Part shown: piece after piece, positions 25,985-35,364 of the stretch
Layout of the letters: each line of letters opens with the position of its first letter
How positions within the stretch are numbered: the stretch's first letter is position 1
Source of the DNA: CAVVXN01 sp963772585
GTDB taxonomy: Bacteria > Planctomycetota > PLA2 > JAEUHO01
Assembly (NCBI GenBank): GCA_963772585.1
Contig: CAVYXV010000010.1
Coordinates: forward strand, 124,001-188,000
Reading direction: 5' to 3'
DNA: 64,000 bases
Program-made: the position numbers and the translations under genes
The notes under the pieces: generated by a model
What the model was told of the DNA's origin: nothing
Databases searched by the model: none
The model's input: only the letters and a program-made list of their open reading frames with translations

Positions 25985-27787
25985 CTATTGCAGCACGGTC
26001 CACGGATCCACGATCCAGAGGAACCGGTCTCCGAGTCGGGCGAAGCAGGCGTAGTGCCTGGCGCCTCTCGTGCCGGGCGGACGGACGGAGAGGACGAGCC
26101 ACACCACGCCGGGATCGGCCACCTCGCGGGCGAAGGCGCGCATCTCGGGCGGGAAGACGGAGGCGGGGTCGTCGCCGCGGGCCAGCTCCTCCGTCGTGGC
26201 GCCGTACGCGCGGACGCGGGACGACCCGGGTGCGCCGTCGAACACGGTACGCGCGAGCTCCGGTGGCACCGGCGTCGTCCTGACCTCGAGCCGGGCACCG
26301 CGATAGGCGGCCTCGAAGCGCTCCGAGAAGGCCGGGCGCACCACGCGGCGGAGGTCGGCGTCCGACGGCAGCAGGTCGCGGAGCCAGAGGCGCGCGGCCG
26401 GCTCGTCGCCGGCGTCGCGGGCCTCGAGCAACCCCGTTACGTGCCGCCGGAGATGCTCCGCGACCGCCTCGGCGGGCCGTGCGACGAGCAACCTCGCGGC
26501 CACGTCCACCGCGCCGTCCTGGGCTTCGCGCCGAGAGGGATCCACGCCCCAGCTCGAGAGCTCGATCACGTGGCGACCGGCCCGCGCCACGTGGACGGCG
26601 AGGAAGGCTTCGGGGGCGGCGCCCAACATCTGGCGGTAGGAGGTGAAGCCCGGGAGCCGATAGCCCGCCCCCGCGCCCTCGTGGCGCACCACGGGATCCC
26701 AGCCGGGCTCGGCGTCGCGGCGGCGATCGACCCTCTCCAGCGCCGCCTGGAACCGACCCGCCTCTTCCGGCGTGCTCCAGCTCGCGATGAAGACGTTCAG
26801 GTAGCGGTCGCCCGCCGGGCTGCCCGCGTACAGGCCGTGGTTGTCCACGTAGCCCTCGAACGGCTCCGCGCCCATGGCGTGGGCCTGGGTCAGTTGCTCG
26901 ACGGAGGTGCCGAGCAGCCGCCACTTCGCCACCTCCCAGGTCGGATCGGTCACGAGCGGGCGGAACACCTCCAACGTGGCCTGGAGGTCGGGCTCCTCGC
27001 CGCGCCGCGCCGGATCGAGCCAGAGAAGGGGGCGGTCCACGATGCGCGTCTCGCAGGGCGGATCGCGCAACACGGCCTCGACGCCGCGGCGACCCCTCGC
27101 GCCCAGGATGGAGCGCACGAACGCGTGTCCCTGCAGGTACGTGAAGGCCGCCTCCTGGTCGAAATCCTCGCCCCCGGCGTAGGCCCCCGTGTAGAGGCGC
27201 GTCAGCTTCTGGAAGCCCGTCTCGATGCCCCAGGCCCGGGCCACCTCCTCGCTGACGAGCTGCGCGTGGCCCTCCAGGACGGCTTCGATGGCGAGGCGTT
27301 CGTCGGACCGCGCGCAGCAGGACAGCGTCCACTTCACGGGGAAGCGTTGGAAGTCGAGCGCGTGCGTCGCCTCGTGGACGAGGATGATCCTCAGCACGTC
27401 CTCGGTCAGGATCTCGGGCGCCTTCAGGGCCGTGGCCACGCGCCCCAACTCGGCCGGGAGGATGTGCACGTTCCTGCCGATCGGATCGTAGTAGGCGAGG
27501 AAGGTGCGGGAGTCGTCGGGCATCTGCTCGAACAGGCCCTGCTCCGTGTGATCGCGCGCGCGGAGGATCGCCTCGACCTCGGACTGGACGGAGATCCGCA
27601 CTCCCGGCCGGTGTTGGAACCTCGCACCGCAGACGGCTTCGACGGCGGTGCAGGCCTCGTCGAGACGGCGGCGCAGGAGATCGATGTCACGCCAGGGCGC
27701 GAGGCCGTCCGTCTCCGCCCGCGCCGTCCTGCCCATGCCCAGGAGCAGGGCGAGGAGGACGAGGATCCGGAAGGTCCGGTACGACAC
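25985..27787 (-). CDS. Secreted HExxH metallopeptidase-like protein
   Basis: A 600-residue protein I do not recognise as a named family. It has a signal peptide (FRILVLLALLLGMGRTARA|E). Residues 138-142 (HEATH in RIILVHEATHALDF) form a zinc-binding HExxH. A downstream EAVLEGHAQLV (about 168-178) could supply the third ligand Glu, about 30 residues on, which fits a gluzincin-like arrangement. The C-terminal ~400 residues have no motif I can name, apart from a repeat-like WST/SWG region. It is probably an envelope or extracytoplasmic protease. It diverges from the sugar kinase gene across only 38 bases. Confidence 0.65.
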   Translation of the reverse strand: MSYRTFRILVLLALLLGMGRTARAETDGLAPWRDIDLLRRRLDEACTAVEAVCGARFQHRPGVRISVQSEVEAILRARDHTEQGLFEQMPDDSRTFLAYYDPIGRNVHILPAELGRVATALKAPEILTEDVLRIILVHEATHALDFQRFPVKWTLSCCARSDERLAIEAVLEGHAQLVSEEVARAWGIETGFQKLTRLYTGAYAGGEDFDQEAAFTYLQGHAFVRSILGARGRRGVEAVLRDPPCETRIVDRPLLWLDPARRGEEPDLQATLEVFRPLVTDPTWEVAKWRLLGTSVEQLTQAHAMGAEPFEGYVDNHGLYAGSPAGDRYLNVFIASWSTPEEAGRFQAALERVDRRRDAEPGWDPVVRHEGAGAGYRLPGFTSYRQMLGAAPEAFLAVHVARAGRHVIELSSWGVDPSRREAQDGAVDVAARLLVARPAEAVAEHLRRHVTGLLEARDAGDEPAARLWLRDLLPSDADLRRVVRPAFSERFEAAYRGARLEVRTTPVPPELARTVFDGAPGSSRVRAYGATTEELARGDDPASVFPPEMRAFAREVADPGVVWLVLSVRPPGTRGARHYACFARLGDRFLWIVDPWTVLQ

Positions 27788-27793
27788 AGGCGG

Positions 27794-27799
27794 ATTGTA
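27794..27799 (-). promoter_or_regulatory. Candidate -10 element, leaderless metallopeptidase transcript
   Basis: TACAAT on the minus strand lies 6 bases before the ATG at 27787. The same core GTACAATC occurs on the plus strand at 29380 and 34088, each upstream of a gene. Confidence 0.4.
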
Positions 27800-27825
27800 C
27801 GGATTCGCGGCGGTAGAACGGGTGC

Positions 27826-29298
27826 ATGAGACGGGCTTGTCTCGGCATCGACGTGGGCACGTCCTCGGTGAAGGCGGTCTGCGTCGGCGAGGACGGCGAG
27901 ACGCTCGCCGCCGGGAGCGCGCGGCTGGCCGTCCTCCGGCCGTCGCCGCTCGCCGCGGAGCAGGACCCGCGGGACTGGTGGGCCGCCACCCAGGTGGCGG
28001 TCGCCGAGGTGCGTGCCGCCCGGCCCGACGTCCGGGTGGAGGCCGTCGGCCTGACCGGGCAGAAGCACGCCCTCCTGCCTCTCGACGGGGACCTCCGTCC
28101 GCTGGGCCCCGCCTGGCTCTGGTGCGACGGCCGCGCGGCGGACGAGGCCCGGCGCCTCGCGGCGGAGGTGCCCGACCTGGCCCGGCGGACCGGCATGCCC
28201 GCCCTCGCCGGGTACCTCGTTCCGAAGTGGCACGCCTGGCGGCGCCGCAACCCGAAGGAGGCGGCGCGGGTCGCGCACCTCTGCTTTGCCAAGGACTGGC
28301 TCCGGCTCGCGATCACCGGGGAGCGGGCGACCGATCCGACCGAGGCATCGACGACCCAGGTCTACGCGCCGAGGACCCGGTCCTGGTCCGCCGACCTGGC
28401 AACCCTCCTCGATCTCCCCCTCTCGCTCCTTCCCCCGGTGCGCCCGTCGAGCGCCGTCACCGGCGGCGTGCTCGAAGGGGTCCCCCTCGGGGTGCCGCCC
28501 GGGACTCCCGTGGTCGCCGGTGCGGGGGACAACGAGACGGCCGCGCTCGCGTGCGGGGCGTTCGAGCCCGGCGTGGTGGCGGTGGTCCTCGGCACGTCGG
28601 CGACGGTGATGGCGAGGGTCGATCGCCGCCAGGCCCGGCGGGGCCTGGTGGTGGGGGAGGCGGGCCTCTCCCACGGGGTCGTCGCCACGGGGGTGGTTCT
28701 CGACGCGGGCGGCGCCCTCGCTTGGCTGCGGGACCTCGCCTTCCCGCCGGGGACGGCGATCGAGCGCGTGGTGCAGGCCGCCGAGGAGACGCCCCCCGGG
28801 CCGGACGTCCCGCTGTTCCTGCCCTCCCTGACCGGGGCGCGGAGCCCCGTGCCCCGGGCCGCGCTCGGCGGCGCCTTTGCGAACCTGGGGCCGCGGACCC
28901 GGCGCGAGCACCTGGCCCGGGCGGTCCTCGAGGGCGTGGCCGCGCAGATCGGCCGCACCGTGGACCTCCTGCGTCGGGCGGGCGTCCCGGTCCGGGAGGT
29001 GCGGATCACGAGCGGGGGCGGCGCCTCCGCGTTCTACCGCCGGCTCGTGGCGGCCGCCGCCGCGGCCCGCGTCGCGGCAGCGGGAGGGCGGGAGGGACCC
29101 GCACGCGGCGCGGCCCTGCTCGCCGCGTCCCGCGGCGAGCAGGACGACGCGCTCCTCGAACGGGCCCGCGCCTGGTGCCGACCGTCGCACCGCGAGGAGC
29201 CGCAGCCCGCCCTCCAGCGACGGCTGGAGACGGTCAAGATGCGCATGGCCCGCCTCGAGCGCGCGCTTCCCGCCCCTCTCCTCGGCGGTTGCGGCTGA
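27826..29298 (+). CDS. xylB: FGGY carbohydrate kinase, xylulokinase type
   Basis: A 490-residue FGGY kinase. The N-terminal phosphate-binding loop is GIDVGTSSVKAV, followed by PRDWWAAT and GLTGQKHALLPLD and then AWLWCDGRAADEA, which match the xylulokinase subgroup (where the block usually reads WNDxRT). The second ATPase domain has GAGDNETAALACG, VVLGTSATV and ITSGGGASAFYRRL. It phosphorylates D-xylulose or a related ketose. No xylose isomerase or sugar transporter is beside it, so the physiological sugar is open. ATG 27826 has no ribosome site. TAGAAC ends 6 bases before it. Confidence 0.8.
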   Translation: MRRACLGIDVGTSSVKAVCVGEDGETLAAGSARLAVLRPSPLAAEQDPRDWWAATQVAVAEVRAARPDVRVEAVGLTGQKHALLPLDGDLRPLGPAWLWCDGRAADEARRLAAEVPDLARRTGMPALAGYLVPKWHAWRRRNPKEAARVAHLCFAKDWLRLAITGERATDPTEASTTQVYAPRTRSWSADLATLLDLPLSLLPPVRPSSAVTGGVLEGVPLGVPPGTPVVAGAGDNETAALACGAFEPGVVAVVLGTSATVMARVDRRQARRGLVVGEAGLSHGVVATGVVLDAGGALAWLRDLAFPPGTAIERVVQAAEETPPGPDVPLFLPSLTGARSPVPRAALGGAFANLGPRTRREHLARAVLEGVAAQIGRTVDLLRRAGVPVREVRITSGGGASAFYRRLVAAAAAARVAAAGGREGPARGAALLAASRGEQDDALLERARAWCRPSHREEPQPALQRRLETVKMRMARLERALPAPLLGGCG

Positions 29299-29527
29299 GA
29301 GGACGGGAAGGCGCCGCTCGCGGTCCCTCGCCCGGCCTCGGGCCCCCGGCCTATTCCCTCACGCCCTCTGGAGGCTTCCGTACAATCGCCGCCTCGGCGG
29401 ACCCGGTCGTCCGCCGTTTTTCCAGGGTCCGCGGGACCGGTTTCCCCGACGACCGGTCCGGTGTTCCCCTCCGGACGGAATACCGCGCGCGGACCCTCCC
29501 CCCCCTTCGAGGACCCCCTTTCGAACG
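29299..29527. promoter_or_regulatory. Intergenic leader region of korAB
   Basis: This 229-base gap precedes korA. It contains TACAAT at 29381-29386, a good -10 hexamer in the repeated context GTACAATC, which would give a leader of about 135 bases. An 8-base C run lies near its end. No small ORF or structured RNA was recognised. Confidence 0.35.
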
Positions 29528-31411
29528 ATGTCCGACACCCAGAGCACGGCCGATTCGACGCCGGCGACCGTGGGCGGAGTGCGGCTCAACCGCTTCTCCA
29601 TCCAGGTCGCGACCGTCAACGGTTCCGGCAGCCAGACCGCGAACAACACGCTCCTCCGCGCCCTCTTCCAGATGGGTCTGCCCGTCTCGGGCAAGAACCT
29701 GTTCCCCAGCAACATCCAAGGCCTGCCCACGTGGTTCACCATCCGGGTGAGCGAGGACGGCTACATCGCCCGCTCCCGTGACGTGGACGTACTCGTCTGC
29801 ATGAATCCGGCGACCGTCGAGGACGACGTCCGGGCCGTGACCCCCGGGACCGTGGTCGTCGCGGAGGAGTCGCTCCACGTGGAGCGTCGCCGGGACGACC
29901 TCGACCTCTACGCCGTCCCGTTCAACAAGATCGTCCGCGACGTGTGCGAGCCGGTCGTGCTCCGCAAGCTCGTCGTCAACATGATCTACGTGGGGGTCGT
30001 CGCCGAGCTGCTGGGCATCGAGTTCGAGGAGATCGAGCATGCGCTCGAGAAGGCCTTCCGGAGCAAGCCGAAGGCCCTCCAACTGAACCGCGACGCCGTC
30101 TACGCGGGGCGGGAGTGGGTGCGGGAGAACGTCGAGGCGCGTCCCCCGCCCCACGTGCAACGCAGGGCGCTGACGAAGGGGAAGATCCTCGTCGACGGGA
30201 ACGCCGCGTGCGCGATCGGCTGCATCTTCGCGGGCGTGACCGTCGTGACGTGGTACCCCATCACGCCCTCGTCGAGCCTGGCCGAGGAGCTCGGCGTGCT
30301 GGCCCGCCGCTACCGGACCGACCGGGAGACGAAGGAGACCACCGTCGCGATCGTCCAGGCGGAGGACGAGTTGGCCGCCATCGGCATGGCGCTCGGCGCC
30401 GGATGGGCCGGAGCTCGGAGCATGACCGCGACGAGCGGGCCGGGCATCAGCCTGATGAGCGAGTTCGTGGGGCTCGGTTTCTTCGCCGAGATCCCCGCCG
30501 TCCTCTTCGACGTCCAGCGCACCGGCCCCAGCACGGGCCTGCCGACCCGGACGATGCAGGGTGACCTGCTGTTCCTCGCCTACCTCGGACACGGCGACAC
30601 GCGCCATCCCTGTCTGTATCCCGCCGACATCCGCGAGGCCTACGCGTTCGCCGTGCAGGCCTTCGACCTCGCCGAGGCGCTGCAGACGCCGGTCTTCGTG
30701 CTGAGCGACCTCGATCTCGGCATGAACCTGTGGATGTCGGACCCGCTCGAGTACCCGGATCGGCCCATCGATCGGGGCAAGGTCCTCGACGAGGACGCCC
30801 TCGCCCGGATGGAGGACTGGGGACGCTACAAGGACGTGGACGGCGACGGTATCCCGTACCGCACCCTTCCGGGGACGGGCGACGGCTCGGGGGCCTACTT
30901 CACGCGCGGCTCCGGCCACGACGAGTACGCCCGCTACACCGAGGACGGCGACGTGTACGCCCGCAACCTCGACCGCCTCGTCCGCAAGATCGACGGCGCG
31001 GCCGAGCGGATGCCGCAGCCGGTGGTGGACGACTGCGGCGCCGACGCGGGGATCCTCGCGTTCGGGACCTCCCACGACGCCGTCGAGGAGGCCCGCGACC
31101 GCCTCCGCGACGAGCACGGCACGGAGACCGACTACCTCCGCGTGCGCGCCTTCCCCTTCTCCCGCGCCGTCTCCGAGTGGATCGCCGCGCACGACCGCGT
31201 CTACGTCGTGGAACAGAACCGCGACGGGCAGATGCGGCGCATGCTCACGATGGAGCTGCCCGAGCTTTCGGGGCGGCTCCGCTCCGTGCTCCACTACGAC
31301 GGCCTGCCGCTCGACGCGACGACGGTGGCCGAGCAGATCCTCGCGGCCGAAGAGGGCGGCGAATCCCTCCCCTCGCACCTCGCGCGCGGATCCACCGAGG
31401 AGGACACGTAG
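29528..31411 (+). CDS. korA: 2-oxoacid:ferredoxin oxidoreductase, fused gamma-alpha subunit (KorA type)
   Basis: A 627-residue subunit of a 2-oxoglutarate (or related 2-oxoacid):ferredoxin oxidoreductase. Residues ~20-200 are the gamma domain (IQVATVNGSGSQTANNTLLRALFQMG). From ~215 the alpha domain follows (ITPSSSLAEELG, QAEDELAAIGMALGAGWAGAR, TSGPGISLMSEFVGLG, QRTGPSTGLPT), ending with the transketolase C-terminal part. With KorB it decarboxylates the oxoacid to an acyl-CoA and reduces ferredoxin, or runs in reverse for CO2 fixation. The gene is directly abutted by korB with no spacer. No ferredoxin or delta subunit gene is adjacent. Substrate assignment to 2-oxoglutarate rests on subunit architecture and is moderately certain. 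Confidence 0.9.
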   Translation: MSDTQSTADSTPATVGGVRLNRFSIQVATVNGSGSQTANNTLLRALFQMGLPVSGKNLFPSNIQGLPTWFTIRVSEDGYIARSRDVDVLVCMNPATVEDDVRAVTPGTVVVAEESLHVERRRDDLDLYAVPFNKIVRDVCEPVVLRKLVVNMIYVGVVAELLGIEFEEIEHALEKAFRSKPKALQLNRDAVYAGREWVRENVEARPPPHVQRRALTKGKILVDGNAACAIGCIFAGVTVVTWYPITPSSSLAEELGVLARRYRTDRETKETTVAIVQAEDELAAIGMALGAGWAGARSMTATSGPGISLMSEFVGLGFFAEIPAVLFDVQRTGPSTGLPTRTMQGDLLFLAYLGHGDTRHPCLYPADIREAYAFAVQAFDLAEALQTPVFVLSDLDLGMNLWMSDPLEYPDRPIDRGKVLDEDALARMEDWGRYKDVDGDGIPYRTLPGTGDGSGAYFTRGSGHDEYARYTEDGDVYARNLDRLVRKIDGAAERMPQPVVDDCGADAGILAFGTSHDAVEEARDRLRDEHGTETDYLRVRAFPFSRAVSEWIAAHDRVYVVEQNRDGQMRRMLTMELPELSGRLRSVLHYDGLPLDATTVAEQILAAEEGGESLPSHLARGSTEEDT

Positions 31412-32449
31412 ATGGCCGGCAGCGCTTCGAAGGTCAAGACGAACCACATCGGCCTCCCGCTCACCGACTACCGGGGGCGGACGTCCACGCTCTGCAAGGG
31501 CTGCGGCCACGACGTCATCTCGAACACGATCATCCAGGCGTACTACGAGATGGGCGTCGAGCCGCAGCGGGTGGCGAAGCTCTCGGGCATCGGTTGCTCG
31601 AGCAAGACGCCGGCCTACTTCCTCGGCAAGGCCTGGGGGTTCAACGCCGTCCACGGGCGGATGCCCTCCGTCGCCACCGGCGCGCTCCTCGCCAATCGGA
31701 ACCTCCGCGGCATCGGCGTCTCCGGGGACGGCGACACGGCGTCCATCGGCATAGGGCAGTTCGTCCACCTGGTCCGCCGCAACCTCCCGCTGATCTACAT
31801 CGTCGAGAACAACGGGGTCTACGGCCTCACGAAGGGCCAGTTCTCCGCGACCGCGGACAAGGGCAGCCGGCTGAAGGACGGCACCCCCCAGGACCTCACC
31901 GCCATCGACATCTGCACGCTCGCGGTCGAGCTCGGGGCCACCTACGTCGCCCGGAGCTTCTCGGCGGACCGGCGGCAACTGCTGGAGCTGTTGAAGGGCG
32001 CCATTGCGCACGACGGCCTGGCCGTGCTCGACGTCATGAGTCCCTGCGTCACCTTCAACAACCACGAGGGCTCCACGAAGTCCTACGACTGGGGACGGGA
32101 GCACCAGGGACCGATCAACGAGATCGGCTTCGTCCCGGCGTGGGAGCACCCGGAGGTCGAGCCGGGCGCGGACGAGGCGATCCGCGTGCCGATGCCGCAC
32201 GGCGGCACGGTCGCCGTGCGGCGAATCGGCGCGGGGCACGACCCGCGGGACAAGGACGCAGCCCTGGCCCTGCTCGCGAAGGGCCGCCTGGGGGAGGAGT
32301 ACCTCACCGGCCTCTTCTACCTCTCGCCCGACGAGCCGTCCTTCTACGAGACGCTCCATCTGGGCGACACCCCCCTCGGGACGCTGCCGGAGGCGCGGGT
32401 ACGGCCGCCCCGCTCGGCGTTGGACGAGATCAACGAGTCGTTCCGGTAG
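31412..32449 (+). CDS. korB: 2-oxoacid:ferredoxin oxidoreductase beta subunit (KorB type)
   Basis: A 345-residue TPP-binding beta subunit. The iron-sulfur cysteines appear in LCKGCGHDVIS, GIGCSSKTPAYF and MSPCVTFNNHEG. The TPP/Mg motif is GDGDTASIGIGQF and the following ENNGVYGLTKGQ. It receives electrons from decarboxylation in the complex with KorA. Its ATG follows the korA stop with no gap, so the two are translated together. The length and motifs are normal for the family. The ending (PPRSALDEINESFR) is intact. Confidence 0.93.
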   Translation: MAGSASKVKTNHIGLPLTDYRGRTSTLCKGCGHDVISNTIIQAYYEMGVEPQRVAKLSGIGCSSKTPAYFLGKAWGFNAVHGRMPSVATGALLANRNLRGIGVSGDGDTASIGIGQFVHLVRRNLPLIYIVENNGVYGLTKGQFSATADKGSRLKDGTPQDLTAIDICTLAVELGATYVARSFSADRRQLLELLKGAIAHDGLAVLDVMSPCVTFNNHEGSTKSYDWGREHQGPINEIGFVPAWEHPEVEPGADEAIRVPMPHGGTVAVRRIGAGHDPRDKDAALALLAKGRLGEEYLTGLFYLSPDEPSFYETLHLGDTPLGTLPEARVRPPRSALDEINESFR

Positions 32450-32524
32450 GAGCCCTCCGCCGCGCCGCCTCCCGGTGTAGAAGATCCGGGTCGGGCCGGG
32501 TCGGGGCGACGGCAGGAGAGCGCG

Positions 32525-34036
32525 ATGCGAATCCACGGTAGCTGGGTCGGGTTCCTGGCGACGGCCGCCCTTCTCGCGGCCTGCGGCGGCGGCGGGAGTT
32601 CGACGCCCACGCCCCAGGCGCCGGGCACGACGCGGGCCATCGCCCTCCAGGGCGCTCCGGCGCCCGACGGGGGCGGCACGTTCCTCCCCTTCCCCACGGC
32701 CACGCCGCTCTCCGTCGCCGATGGGGGGTTCTCCGCCTTCGTGGCCGGCACCTCCCTCCTCGGTGACGTCGCCTACGTCTACACACCCGGGCAGGCGCTG
32801 TACCGCGTGTACGCCGAGGGGGATGCGCCGCCCGACCTCGCGTCGGGCCAGATCAGCAACGTGGTGGACGTCTGGGTCAACGAGAACGGCGACCTCGTCG
32901 CGCTCGTGGAGGTGACCGGGGGGCCGGTGGGCGTCACCGGGGGGCTCCTCACCGCAACGGTGGACGAGGCGGGGGTGGTCGCCGGATCCAAGCACGGCGT
33001 GATCTACACGGGTCGGAACATGGCCGACACCGGGATCAGCGGGTTGCTGGTCGATCTCTTCTCCTCGGAGGTCCACCTCCGGGCGGGGAGCAACTTCTAC
33101 TTCGCGGGCGCGACGGACGTCGGCGAGACCGCGCTCTGGCGCGTCGGGCTCGACGGCACGGGCCTCTTGCGAATCGTCGGGACGGGCGACTCGCTGCCCG
33201 GCGCCCTTGCCGTGATGGACGTCTACGCGACCGAGGTGGACGCGTCGGGCGGCGCCTTCGCGTTCGTCGCCTCCCTGACGGAGGCCGGCGCGCCGCGCGG
33301 CCTGTTCACGGGGCAGGTCGCGCAGGCGGGATTCGACGAGATCGCCCTGGAGGGCGACGCGTTGCTCGCGCCCGACGTCATCGACGACATCCCCGACGAG
33401 CAGGCCATGGTCGTCTACTCCGGTGCCGGCGGTGCGGCCGTCGTCTACCGCGCGGTCAGCGACCTCGGCCAGGACTACCTCATCCTCGGGCAGCCGGATC
33501 CGACGGACGACATCCTGATCGCCCGGGAAGGCCAGGCCGACTCGCTGACGAGCGGCACCTTCGGCGGCCTCGCCTGGCTCAGGAACGCGCCGGGCGCGTC
33601 GCGCCCGCTGTTTCGCGCGGAGCTGAACGGGCTCGGCGCGACGACCTTCGGCGTCTACAGCCTGGAATCCGTCAACTTCTCCACGGCGGTCGCGACCCTC
33701 GCGCTCGCGATCTACAACGGGCGCCCGGCCCCCGTCCCGAACCAGGCCTTCGGCGCGACGTTCCCGGGCCTGGGCGTGCCCGGCATCGTGGACGCCTCGT
33801 CGGGGGCGAGCCTCGCGTTCTCGAACGTGCTCTCGCCGAGCGGGCACGTGGGCCTCTTCTGGCTCGTCCGGGGCACCGGCCTGTTCTCGATCGCCCTCTC
33901 CGGACGGAGCATCCCCGGCGGGGGGGACCAATACGCCGCGGACACGAACTGGCGGCAGACCACCGCCACGGGGGTCATCCTCTACCGCGCGCCCCTGGCC
34001 ACCGCCGGTAGCGGCATCTTCCGCCGCGGCTCCTAG
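32525..34036 (+). CDS. Lipoprotein with repeated beta-propeller-like units
   Basis: A 503-residue protein with a lipoprotein signal (lipobox LLAAC; Cys near residue 20), followed by a Gly/Ser/Thr/Pro linker. The body has repeated beta units of the form GETALWRVGLDGTG, EGDALLAPDV and RNAPGASRPLFRAELNG, resembling the uncharacterised repeat proteins with DUF7453-like units often seen in Planctomycetota and Myxococcota. No catalytic motif is visible. It is probably an outer-membrane or surface lipoprotein of unknown role. It follows korB after 75 bases and precedes tRNA-Ser. Confidence 0.6.
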   Translation: MRIHGSWVGFLATAALLAACGGGGSSTPTPQAPGTTRAIALQGAPAPDGGGTFLPFPTATPLSVADGGFSAFVAGTSLLGDVAYVYTPGQALYRVYAEGDAPPDLASGQISNVVDVWVNENGDLVALVEVTGGPVGVTGGLLTATVDEAGVVAGSKHGVIYTGRNMADTGISGLLVDLFSSEVHLRAGSNFYFAGATDVGETALWRVGLDGTGLLRIVGTGDSLPGALAVMDVYATEVDASGGAFAFVASLTEAGAPRGLFTGQVAQAGFDEIALEGDALLAPDVIDDIPDEQAMVVYSGAGGAAVVYRAVSDLGQDYLILGQPDPTDDILIAREGQADSLTSGTFGGLAWLRNAPGASRPLFRAELNGLGATTFGVYSLESVNFSTAVATLALAIYNGRPAPVPNQAFGATFPGLGVPGIVDASSGASLAFSNVLSPSGHVGLFWLVRGTGLFSIALSGRSIPGGGDQYAADTNWRQTTATGVILYRAPLATAGSGIFRRGS

Positions 34037-34088
34037 CCTGCACGGCCGGTCCTCCCGGCGCCCGAGCCCCCTTCGGGGCGGGGCGGCG

Positions 34089-34094
34089 TACAAT
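34089..34094 (+). promoter_or_regulatory. Candidate -10 element for tRNA-Ser
   Basis: TACAAT lies 27 bases before the mature tRNA 5' end, a usual distance for a tRNA precursor promoter. The -35 region is G+C-rich and not recognisable. Confidence 0.4.
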
Positions 34095-34121
34095 CCCGCC
34101 CCAGCGGTTTGGCTGTCGCGC

Positions 34122-34210
34122 GGAGAGGTGGCCGAGCGGTCGAAGGCGCGTGCTTGGAAAGCACGTGTGCGGTTCACGCCGCACCGCAGGTTCGAATCCT
34201 GTCCTCTCCG
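34122..34210 (+). tRNA. tRNA-Ser (anticodon GGA)
   Basis: The acceptor stem GGAGAGG pairs with CCTCTCC (34203-34209), with discriminator base G and an encoded CCA at 34211-34213. The anticodon loop TTGGAAA at 34154-34160 gives GGA. The long variable arm (GTGCGGTTCACGCCGCAC) and the T loop GGTTCGAATCC mark a class II serine tRNA. It reads UCC and UCU codons. The K+ channel gene starts 26 bases after the CCA and may share the transcript. Confidence 0.97.
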
Positions 34211-34238
34211 CCACTTTCCCGGCGATACTCGGTCACCG

Positions 34239-35345
34239 ATGCGCGGGGCGAGGGACCACGGCGAACTGGACCGGGCCGAGCTCGGGAGCGGCGGGGGGGC
34301 GGTTCCCGCGCGGAAGCGGCCCAACTTCGGCGTGCGGGCGATGGAGTGGTCGCTCGCCCGCAAGCCGAAGCATCTGCTCGTCGCCGTAGCGGCCCTGGTT
34401 CCGCTCGGCACCCTCGGCTACATCCTCATCGAGGGCCTCGGACCTCTCGATGCCCTCTATCAGACGATGATCACGCTCAGCACGGTCGGCTACACCGACC
34501 TGGTCCACAGCAACGGCGGACGCATCTTCAACATCGTCTTCATGGCCGTCGGTGTGGGCACCTTCGTAGTGACCCTCTCCTTGCTGGCCGCGTTCCTCGT
34601 CGAGGGCCGGCTGCGCGAGGCGATCGGGAGGCGCCGGATGGAACGCGACATCGCCGAGCTCGAGGACCACATCATCGTGTGCGGGTACGGCCGGTTCGGG
34701 CAGCAGGTATGCGCCAATCTCGCCGGCCACGGACTGGCGTACGCCGTGGTGGATCTCGATCCCGAGAGGGTCACCCAGGCCGAGGCGGAAGGCGTCATGG
34801 CGCTCTACGCCGACGCAACCGAGGATCAGAGTCTCGTCCGCGCCGGGATCCACCGGGCGCGGGGGGTGATCAGCGCGTTGGGCAGCGACGCTTCGAACGT
34901 GTACGTGGCGTTGACCGCGAAGGAGCTGCGCCCGTCCGTCACGATCGTGACGCTCTCCCGGGATCCAAGCGCCGAGTCGAAGCTGAGGGCCGCGGGGGCC
35001 GACTATGTCATCTCCCCGTACGCGATCGGGGCGGTGAACATGGCCCGGCGGATCGCCCAGCCGCACCTCTCGCAGTTTCTCGACAGCGCCCACGGCGTGC
35101 AGTTCCGGCTCGAGGAGGTCACGGTCCGGGCGGGTTCCCCCCTCGCCCACCGGGCGCTGAAGGACTCGGCGATCCGCAAGTCGCACGGGGTCACCGTCGT
35201 GGCGGTCGTCAAGACCCGGGAGGGGGACGTGCGGTACAACCCCGATCCGGACCTGATGATCGAAGCGGGCGACGTGCTCGTCGCCGTGGGCTCGCCGGCC
35301 GGGCTGGCATCCCTCGGTCGCGAGTGCGCCACGCCGCGAGAGTGA
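34239..35345 (+). CDS. Two-TM potassium channel with RCK (TrkA-N/TrkA-C) domains
   Basis: A 368-residue channel subunit. TM1 is about residues 45-66, the pore helix and filter are about 70-87, and TM2 is about 95-120. A RCK_N/TrkA-N domain (IIVCGYGRFGQQV from ~145, with strand-end VVDLDPERV) and a TrkA_C domain (about 285-360) follow. The filter reads TVGYTD instead of the usual TVGYGD. Members of this MthK/Kch group are K+ channels gated by ligands bound to the RCK ring. The filter Gly-to-Thr position is after the ion-coordinating TVGY, so K+ selectivity is probably kept. The ATG at 34239 follows tRNA-Ser closely. ATG 34341 would trim a charged N-terminus. Confidence 0.88.
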   Translation: MRGARDHGELDRAELGSGGGAVPARKRPNFGVRAMEWSLARKPKHLLVAVAALVPLGTLGYILIEGLGPLDALYQTMITLSTVGYTDLVHSNGGRIFNIVFMAVGVGTFVVTLSLLAAFLVEGRLREAIGRRRMERDIAELEDHIIVCGYGRFGQQVCANLAGHGLAYAVVDLDPERVTQAEAEGVMALYADATEDQSLVRAGIHRARGVISALGSDASNVYVALTAKELRPSVTIVTLSRDPSAESKLRAAGADYVISPYAIGAVNMARRIAQPHLSQFLDSAHGVQFRLEEVTVRAGSPLAHRALKDSAIRKSHGVTVVAVVKTREGDVRYNPDPDLMIEAGDVLVAVGSPAGLASLGRECATPRE

Positions 35346-35364
35346 CGATGCCGAGGAGCGGGCC

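Noticed and set aside
29351..34411. A 1686-codon minus-strand open frame opposite korAB and the lipoprotein gene
   Set aside because: The opposite strand encodes clear KorA and KorB with catalytic motifs. The minus frame has shadow composition and no domain signature.
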